Assembly: GCA_000934385.1 (NCBI GenBank)
Contig: KN880771.1
Coordinates: 1 to 10,788 of the forward strand
Length of the DNA: 10,788 nucleotides
Direction of reading: 5' to 3'
Source of the DNA: Cylindrobasidium torrendii FP15055 ss-10
Lineage: Eukaryota > Basidiomycota > Agaricomycetes > Agaricales > Physalacriaceae
The notes under the pieces were generated by a model. That model did not search any database, had not been told where the DNA came from, and saw only the letters and a list, made by a program, of their open reading frames with translations. Below are positions 4,996 through 10,788 of this stretch, piece after piece. Position numbers and translations under genes: made by a program. Numbering within the stretch: the first letter of the stretch is position 1; the number at the start of each line of letters is the position of its first letter.

Positions 4996-7900
4996 CTAGA
5001 ACAGACAAACAAAATTGCTCGGAAACACATTCTTCCCCTTCACCACCCTCTTCTCATCCAGTAGATGCCCCGTCCACCACCCGTCCTCCGGCGTGGACGT
5101 CACCGCGATGATATCTCCCGCCTGGAAATCGAACTCTTCGTCTATGGTCGCGACATAGTCGTACAACGCTTTCACTGTGACGGAGAGTGAGTAAGACGAA
5201 CGTCAAGAAAAAGCAAGGATATAGTATAAAATAAAGGCAGCAGTATGCGATGAAAAGACAAGAAAAAGACAAGAAAAACAACGCACCATAAAACAACGCT
5301 GGTTCCTCCGGCTGTGCCACCGGCTGCGGCTGAGGGGGAGGTTGAGGCGAATACGCTCTCGCATACCCTCCACTCGACGTTTGTGTATGCCCATGCATGC
5401 CCACAGGCGAAGCACCCATCCTTCCTGCCCCACCGCTCCCATAATACCCATTCTGTTGGGGCTGCGCTTGGTACGCCCCATACCCTCCCGGCTGCTCATA
5501 CCCTCCTTGCTGCTGTTCATACCCTCCGCCTTGCTGATACGCGCGCTGCTGGGGTATCTGCTGGGGCGGCTGAACCTGTTGAGGCGGCTGCTGTACTGGA
5601 GGCTGGCTATAATACGACGGCGACACGGACGGCTGAGGCGCATACGACGACGGCGACGCCGACATGGGCGGAGGCTGGGTATACACTGCAGCAGGTGGGG
5701 GAGGAGGCGGAGGAGGCGGGTTCGCTGGTTGTGCATATACCGGTTGCGGCGGTATCTGCTGAGCCATGTGTGGTTGCTGCAGGGGCGCTTGCATCGGCGA
5801 AGGTTGCACCTGCATAGACGCTTGCTGCTGCTGCTGCTGGTACCGCACCGCCATCTCGTCATGTGTGACCCTCCCATGTGCGTCCAACGCGATACCGACC
5901 GAGTTCGTCCGTGGCGGAGGCGGTACAGTGCTTGGTGGGCGTCCAGCATATCCTTTCGGAGCCTGGGGCTGGGGACTCGTACTGTGATACCCCTGCTGTT
6001 GCTGGGGTTGAGGACTAACGCTCCGATACCCTTGCGCAGCAGGCGGCGGAGGCGGAGGTTGTGGGCTGGTGTTTCGGTACACTTGCTGTGGCTGAGGGCT
6101 GACACTGCGATATCCTGAGCCCTGGGGAGGCTGCGGACTCACACTTCGATACCCTGGCTGAGGACTATTACTCCTTGACCCGCCGTGCGCGCCTATCCCC
6201 GCATGTCCCATGGCACTCGTCGGTCTTCCTATTCCGCCGCCGGCACCCATCGAGCTCGTCGGACGTGCCAAACCCTGCCCTTGGCTCTGACTGTGCCCGT
6301 GATGCTGGAATGCATCAATCCCAGGCGACGTCGTCCCACCCACAAAGCTTCCTCTCCTGCTCGTCGACTTTCTCTCGCCGGGCAGAGACTGCCCATAGTC
6401 AGCTAGCACCCCCTGCACGTCCACATTATCCATCGAGGGCCTGGACATGAACACGGGTGCCGGCGGAGCAGGTTGCGGTGAAGTCGGTCTCGATGCCGTA
6501 GGTGGATATCCCCCTACCACGATCTCTGCTGAATTCCTGTAATCCCTCGAGGGCGAGATGGATCTCGCACGTTGCGCACCGGGAGGAGCATCCAGCGTCT
6601 GTTTCCTCGACGGACCCGGCTGTGAAGACTGAGAATGGGAAGCAACTTGCTGTGATTGTCGGTAAGTGGTCCCATTCCGTCGCACACTCCCTGTGGTCGA
6701 CACTTCCCGCGTGAGTTCCTCCAGCGTCGCAGCTAACGGATCCACAGGCTTTGCGCGCGGACTCGCAATCGGTACTTCTGCCGCTGCCGTCGTCGCCGTC
6801 GAGGAGGGTGGCCCAAATCCTGAATCAGCTGCCACAGGCTTGCGCGTCGTCTGTCTTCTCGAGACACCAGCGGCTGGAGCAGTCTCCTCGAACGGCTTTG
6901 ACCCTGCAGCCCCGAGCCCCGCCATGTTTACCACCGGCTCATCATCTTCCACGGGCGGGGGCGTCGGGCTGGGTGACACGGCCCTCGGCTGAACATCAAT
7001 GTCCGCCCCCCGTTTCGATTTGGGTGGGTCGTCCTCTGTCAACGTATCCGCGACAGGCCGTTTCTTGCGAGCACGGGCCACACGCACAAAATCTGCACGA
7101 TGGAACGAGACGTCGGATGAGGAGGCAGGAACGGCGTTGGGTGAATTGTAGTCCGTTGCAATGGGAGGATCTGGGATCTGGTTGCCTGTGCCGTAGTCCC
7201 GTACAAAGTTCTCCATGTCCCTCTCGACTTCGGTTTCTTCCAGTGCGACCCTGAGTTTCTCGCAGGACTATAGTCATCAGTGGAAATTTAGGAAATAGAA
7301 ACCACCACGTACGTTGTCATCCATCACACAGACCGCCGAGACTACATTCGCATACGCCCACGTACTATCCTTGATGAACTCCAATCTTTCCACCTCCATA
7401 TCTTGACAACTATCGCAAAACGCCTTCCACGCCTGCTCCCATTTGCTCGCCGTATCCGCATACGTCCTCGAGAAGTTGAAATAATCCCTCTCGTTCGCCT
7501 GCACCGTCTGCTGCGCCCTCTCCAGCTTCAGCGTCAGCTTGTCCAGTTCCTTTCCCTGCATGAGCGTGCTCTGCGCAGTGTAGGCGTTGATGCGCATGCA
7601 GTCCATCTCGTACTTCTCCCTGGCCTTGCGCACGTATGACTCCTGCGTCTGCTTTGCCTTGAAATCTTTCTCAATCGGGTTCTGCCACGTCTTTTTATGT
7701 GTGTGCTGGTCGTTCAGAAACAAGACCGTCTTGGCTTCGAGTTCCTTGGAGAGCGTGTATGCGAGCCTGTTGTGGAATTTGGACGCGTTCTGCGTCTCGA
7801 GCACGACAATATCGAGACAGTTTCGAATATCACTGTGAGGGGAAGATGAATGAGTGTGAAAATTAGCACACGGAATAGGGAACGCACCCAATCTCATCCC

Positions 7901-8221
7901 TCCCCAAAGGAAACTTGGCTAGCTTTGCCAGCCGCTTTGAGTAGTCCTCTTCAATGGCAGCTCTGACGCGGATAGATAACATCAGGTAAGCACGTACAAT
8001 ACCCACGGATACACGCACCTTTCCTTCCAAAAAGCCTTCATCTCCTCCATCGTCCTCGTCGCACCCCGCATCCGAGCGAACAGTACGCCAACGCCGGCGT
8101 CTTCGGCGCCCCAGAAGGAGTTACAAAACTCCACGCCGTCATGTTGTTGTTGCTGCATGCCACCATGAGCGTATCGCCCGAGCGACGTCGTAGACGGCTG
8201 TCGGCTTGGCGGGCGCGACAT
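4996..8221 (-). CDS. F-BAR and SH3 domain protein, Cdc15/Imp2/Hof1 family
   Basis: Five exons: 8221-8019, 7962-7888, 7832-7313, 7267-5287 and 5174-4996 (stop TAG). The introns are 56, 55, 45 and 112 nt, all GT-AG and in phase; 985 aa. Residues about 30-290 form the F-BAR domain: VEFCNSFWG, ARMRGATRTMEEMKAFWKER, IEEDYSKRLAKLAK, LETQNASKFHNRLA, then long coiled-coil helices (ANERDYFNFSRTYADTASKW). Residues about 300-920 are disordered, rich in Pro, Gln and Ser, with eight SPQP motifs, polyproline runs and polyglutamine. Residues about 928-985 are an SH3 domain (ALYDYVAT, EFDFQAGDII, DGWWTGH, FPSNFV). Family members bind membrane at the cytokinetic ring, link it to actin, formin and septum enzymes, and are controlled by phosphorylation of the linker. 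I infer a role in septation or polarity. Orthology among Cdc15, Imp2 and Hof1 cannot be settled by eye. Confidence 0.93.
5175..5286 (-). other. 112-nt intron of the F-BAR gene that is open if retained
   Basis: The donor is GTGCGT and the acceptor CGTCACAG. It is about twice the length of the other introns in this gene. Reading on from exon 4 meets no stop within the intron; the open frame runs on to 5054 and encodes a very hydrophobic stretch (LFFLSFSCLFIAYCCLYF and more). Retention would therefore swap the SH3 domain for a membrane-like tail. Confidence 0.75.
5823..5839. repeat. CTG/CAG microsatellite coding for polyglutamine
   Basis: A short run of TGC/CTG units on the plus strand reads as consecutive glutamines in the F-BAR protein linker. 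Such tracts vary in length between strains. Confidence 0.7.
5960..6178 (-). repeat. Near-tandem repeat encoding YRSVSPQP units
   Basis: Within the F-BAR gene linker, six SPQP units lie close together: RSNSPQP, YRSVSPQP (three times), YRNTSPQP and YHSTSPQP, separated by Gln/Pro spacers. Two more SPQP motifs lie outside, near 6480 (RPTSPQP) and near 5340 (ARAYSPQP). Each unit is a proline-directed Ser/Thr site, usually with Arg at -3. Confidence 0.85.
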
Positions 8222-8784
8222 CGCAGTAGCCGCAGAAGGTGGTGGAATTGCTGAGGAGACCAGTTTGCCTTCGTGACTGCCCGATGCAGTGCTTGTCTTG
8301 TTTCGTGTTTATGTTTGCAGTGTGTGACGCTGGGAGTCGTGACGATGGCAGGCAGTGAACAAGAAATGCACGTGCCCTCGATCTGATTCTAATCATGACC
8401 GTGTCATTACAGTGCCGTAAGCAGGTCTGTTGCTGCAACTTGCTGGAGGTGGCCATCTGTTGCCAGGCTGGATACAAGTCTTGAGACGGATGAAATATGC
8501 AGGAGGCGTGAGGGTTCCGATGAAAGAAATGGAAGATTCAGGAATGGAAATCGAAAGCTTATACTTCCAAAGTACAACGCTCGAACCTATCTTTTTGTCA
8601 CCAAAGCACAATGCCAGAAGGGACCGCGCAGATCGTTTTGACCAGACTTCTCCACTAGCCTGCCATAAGCTCTTGCTACGCCATGATGCTTTGCCCTGGA
8701 GCCTTTAAACCTATACGTACTATTTGGTCTTGCTTGTCAACAGCTCTTTCTCGCGTGTGTCCCGTCCCGATCGCGTTCTTGCCC
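8222..8784. promoter_or_regulatory. Divergent intergenic region between the F-BAR and methyltransferase genes
   Basis: The start codons at 8221 (minus) and 8785 (plus) are 563 bp apart and point away from each other, so this region should hold both promoters. The last 60 bases before 8785 are pyrimidine-rich, as in fungal leaders. I see no clear TATA box on either side and no other gene. Confidence 0.5.
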
Positions 8785-9918
8785 ATGTCTAACGACATCT
8801 TCCTGGCCTCATTCATCCCGCTCGTTATCCTCTTCCTGATCTTCAGGGTTTATCCAACGCTGTTGTGGGTCTCTCTCCTCTCCCTTTTCACTCCTCCGAA
8901 GGCTACCCTTCCACTGTTCTCGCGGCAGCATGCATACCATTCGTTCAAACGATTTCGCTCCCTGGCAGATGCAGAACACACGAGATTGAACGCGGCCTAT
9001 CGATCCCTCGGACGTGCGCATACCCGCTTGGCCAGTCAAATAGGATATCCAGCCAAACTTGCTCAACTACGCGAGGCGACTACCGCCAACGCACGCGTGA
9101 CAGACGCCATTGCGCGTTTTGCAGCCTCAGAGCACGATCTATCGGAGTGGCCTCAAGCTAGAGTGAACAACGCAGACCTAAATCGCGTACGTGAAGTCCT
9201 ACGGCATTTCGTGAGAGACTGGAGTTCAGACGGCGTTGACGAACGACAAGCGCTTTTCCGGCCGATCCTCGACGCCCTCAAACCGCACGCAGGGAGAGGG
9301 AAGAGTGTGCTCGTGCCCGGGTCGGGGCTGGGAAGGCTGGCGTGGGAGATTTCACAGCTGGGGTTCAACACCACTGCGGTGGAGATTTCGGCGTACATGA
9401 CGCTTGCGATGCGCCTCATCCTCCAACCCACCACCTCCTTGAACGCGTACACGATTCATCCCTACGCGCACGGCTTCTCACACCAGAAATCGAACGCAAA
9501 TACGTTCAGGAGTGTGCAGTTTCCCGACGTGCTTCCAAGGCTCTCTGGAGATTTCAAGTTGGTCGAAGGGGACTTCCTCGAGCAGGAGGGCAAGTGGGAT
9601 TTCATCGTCACCGCGTTCTTCATCGACACCGCGCCAAACGTCTTCGCCACCCTAGAGCATATCCACACCCTGCTCGCTCCCAACGGCCTTTGGGTCAACC
9701 TTGGGCCTCTTCTCTGGCATACGGGCACGGCGAAGGTTCAGTTGAGCTTGGAGGAAGTCATGGCTACGGTGAGAGAGATCGGTTTCGAGATGTTGGATGG
9801 CCCGAGGACGGTCCCGTGCGAGTATACCGCCGACCCAGAGGCGATGATGCGCTGGGTGTATCAGGCGGAGACGTGGACGGCGAGGAAGAAGGTGAACGGG
9901 GAGGATGATTTGGGGTGA
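8785..9918 (+). CDS. CARNMT1: Carnosine N-methyltransferase family (N2227) protein with N-terminal membrane anchor
   Basis: A single-exon gene of 377 aa. The family transfers a methyl group from S-adenosylmethionine to the histidine imidazole of carnosine-type dipeptides, giving anserine; the fungal substrate is not established here. Visible marks are the SAM-binding motif VLVPGSGLGRLAWEI (residues about 175-189), LVEGDFLE (about 258-265), the family signature FIVTAFFIDTAPN (273-285) and NLGPLLWH (305-312). The N-terminal AYRSLGRAHTRLASQIGYPAKL segment is also typical. Residues about 3-32 (FLASFIPLVILFLIFRVYPTLLWV) are strongly hydrophobic, suggesting a signal anchor, which is unusual for this mostly soluble family. 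I chose the ATG at 8785 because the upstream in-frame ATGs (8683, 8686) lie in a pyrimidine-rich leader with non-conserved sequence; starting there would add 34 residues. It shares its upstream region with the F-BAR gene. Confidence 0.9.
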   Translation: MSNDIFLASFIPLVILFLIFRVYPTLLWVSLLSLFTPPKATLPLFSRQHAYHSFKRFRSLADAEHTRLNAAYRSLGRAHTRLASQIGYPAKLAQLREATTANARVTDAIARFAASEHDLSEWPQARVNNADLNRVREVLRHFVRDWSSDGVDERQALFRPILDALKPHAGRGKSVLVPGSGLGRLAWEISQLGFNTTAVEISAYMTLAMRLILQPTTSLNAYTIHPYAHGFSHQKSNANTFRSVQFPDVLPRLSGDFKLVEGDFLEQEGKWDFIVTAFFIDTAPNVFATLEHIHTLLAPNGLWVNLGPLLWHTGTAKVQLSLEEVMATVREIGFEMLDGPRTVPCEYTADPEAMMRWVYQAETWTARKKVNGEDDLG

Positions 9919-10336
9919 ATAATGCGCAGCGCACTGTACAGAAGGGAACCCAAGTTTTGCCACTTTGTCGATATTTAGGCAGCTCTACAGTGTCGAATTG
10001 TACTTCGTTTACCAGAACGTTGATGCCCGTCAAGTTGAATATGTACTTAAGTATGCTTGCTTCTTGCTTTTTACAGTGGCATGGACCCCCCACATCCATT
10101 ATACCCCGCTGCGGGAATAATACGTTGCATATTCCCAAACGGCTTTAGATACCTCAACCCCGAGACGCACATAGAGCATACGTTGGATAAAATCAATGGA
10201 TATTGTCGTCCCTCCACCGTCCGGAGGCAGTAGGTACATACCGATCGTGTGTGATCCGTGTTTGATTCCGAACCATCATCATCGACGTCCTGCTGGCAAA
10301 ACGACGAACACACATAATCAATCAAGAAATACTCTC
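9919..10336. other. Intergenic region between tandem plus-strand genes
   Basis: This 418-bp gap holds the 3' end of the methyltransferase transcript and the promoter of the zinc-finger gene. No coding signal, TATA box or repeat stands out. The palindrome ACTTAAGT (about 10044-10051) is the only small symmetric element I noticed. Confidence 0.35.
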
Positions 10337-10384
10337 ATGGACAGCAGCACATCTCGCATGGAAAGCAGCAATACCTCTCGCATG
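10337..10384 (+). repeat. Imperfect tandem repeat at the start of the zinc-finger gene
   Basis: ATGGACAGCAGC-ACATCTCGC and ATGGAAAGCAGCAATACCTCTCGC follow one another, then ATGGAT. They encode MDSSTSR and MESSNTSR, so a 21-24 nt unit including the start codon has been duplicated. Confidence 0.6.
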
Positions 10385-10788
10385 GATCAGGCGCAGGCAC
10401 GGCCAGTGGACGACGCGCACTACAATGACCGAGACGACGAGGACGAGGAATGGGACAATGCAGGTGGACCTGGACCGAGGACGTGTCAGTGGGGAGGATG
10501 CGGACAAGCGTTTAGCGAGATGAGCGTGCTTATAGATCATATTCAACGAGGTACGTGTCTTCTGTGCGTTTTTCATACCTCCACACATGCCTACATTCAT
10601 TCTCGACTTCGAATCTTTCTTTTACGTTCTCCCGTGGCATCCGATCCAAAGACGTCGTATTTGGTCCATAAAATCAGACTGACGAAGCTTGCTAGACCAT
10701 GTCGGCCAGAACAAATCTACTTACACGTGCGACTGGGTATCCTGCTCGCGGCGCGGCATACCTCAATCCTCTCGCTTTGCCCTCACTG
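10337..10788 (+). CDS. C2H2 zinc-finger protein, Iec1/GLI-like, 5' part
   Basis: Exon 1 is 10337-10550, the intron 10551-10695 (145 nt, GTACGT donor, GCTTGCTAG acceptor), and exon 2 runs from 10696 off the window. The acidic N-terminus (DRDDEDEEWD) is followed by finger 1, CQWGGC...H-x4-H (Cys50, Cys55, His68, His73), whose last part comes from exon 2. Finger 2 begins TYTCDWVSCSRRGIPQSSRF (Cys83, Cys88) and is cut by the window edge. The C-x4-C spacing, Trp after Cys and the DHVGQNKSTY linker fit the GLI/ZIC-like class. In fungi it recalls proteins related to Iec1, a subunit of the INO80 chromatin remodeller, but this is from memory of the pattern and a transcription factor is equally possible. 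ATGs at 10337, 10358 and 10382 are all in frame; I chose the first. Confidence 0.8.
   Translation, partial: MDSSTSRMESSNTSRMDQAQARPVDDAHYNDRDDEDEEWDNAGGPGPRTCQWGGCGQAFSEMSVLIDHIQRGTCLLCVFHTSTHAYIHSRLRIFLLRSPVASDPKTSYLVHKIRLTKLARPCRPEQIYLHVRLGILLAARHTSILSLCPH

Noticed and set aside
5203..6105. 300-codon minus-strand open frame in another phase
   Set aside because: A low-complexity shadow of the same F-BAR exon, rich in Arg, Ser and Met, without domain or splice support.
5342..6118. 258-codon open frame on the plus strand, rich in arginine
   Set aside because: It is antisense to the Pro/Gln/Ser-rich linker of the F-BAR gene; repeats of GGCGGAGG type automatically read as Arg-rich. The minus frame carries the F-BAR and SH3 domains and phased introns.
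8683..8784. N-terminal extension of the methyltransferase from the ATG at 8683
   Set aside because: The added 34 residues lie in a pyrimidine-rich leader-like tract and lack family similarity; the ATG at 8785 directly precedes the hydrophobic anchor.
1..10788. tRNA, rRNA, CRISPR array, bacterial operon or secondary-metabolite cluster
   Set aside because: I found no cloverleaf with promoter boxes, no regular direct-repeat array, no ribosome-binding sites and no biosynthetic core enzyme. The split genes with short introns are fungal.

Overview
The window is genomic DNA from a filamentous basidiomycete, most likely a mushroom-forming Agaricomycete. Genes are broken by many short GT-AG introns (42-76 nt, a few of 112-145 nt). 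They favour C or G at third codon positions and lie on both strands with short gaps. One carries a DUF6535 membrane domain, a family known almost only from Agaricomycetes. I saw no bacterial, organellar, rRNA, tRNA or CRISPR signature.

Left third (1-3033): on the minus strand lies a DUF6535 membrane-protein gene whose last exon is interrupted by a 257-bp insert. The insert has the marks of a solo LTR: TGT...ACA ends, a 5-bp CGAGG target-site duplication and an internal TATA box. Removing the insert and one copy of the duplication restores the family's reading frame exactly, so this is a disrupted allele or recent pseudogene. A weak two-exon candidate runs off the left edge. Right of the DUF6535 gene is an unrecognised minus-strand gene with a likely bipartite nuclear signal.

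Middle (3034-4995): a TATA-containing promoter drives a small plus-strand gene for a 76-aa protein with one likely membrane segment. Beyond it, a stretch that looks intergenic holds a candidate minus-strand gene of three exons whose splice phases agree. Its last two exons look real; its first exon is uncertain.

Right half (4996-10788): the best-supported locus is a five-exon minus-strand gene for a 985-aa F-BAR plus SH3 protein of the Cdc15/Imp2/Hof1 cytokinesis family. Its long disordered linker carries eight SPQP motifs, five of them in a near-tandem array. It shares a divergent upstream region with a plus-strand, single-exon gene for a carnosine N-methyltransferase-family (N2227) enzyme that starts with a hydrophobic anchor. 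The right edge holds the first two exons of a C2H2 zinc-finger gene resembling Iec1/GLI-type proteins.

The genes do not form an obvious pathway or secondary-metabolite cluster; they look like unrelated housekeeping and lineage-specific genes. The most notable events are the retroelement footprint in the DUF6535 gene, the phosphosite-like repeat array in the F-BAR protein, and an intron just before its SH3 domain that stays open if retained.
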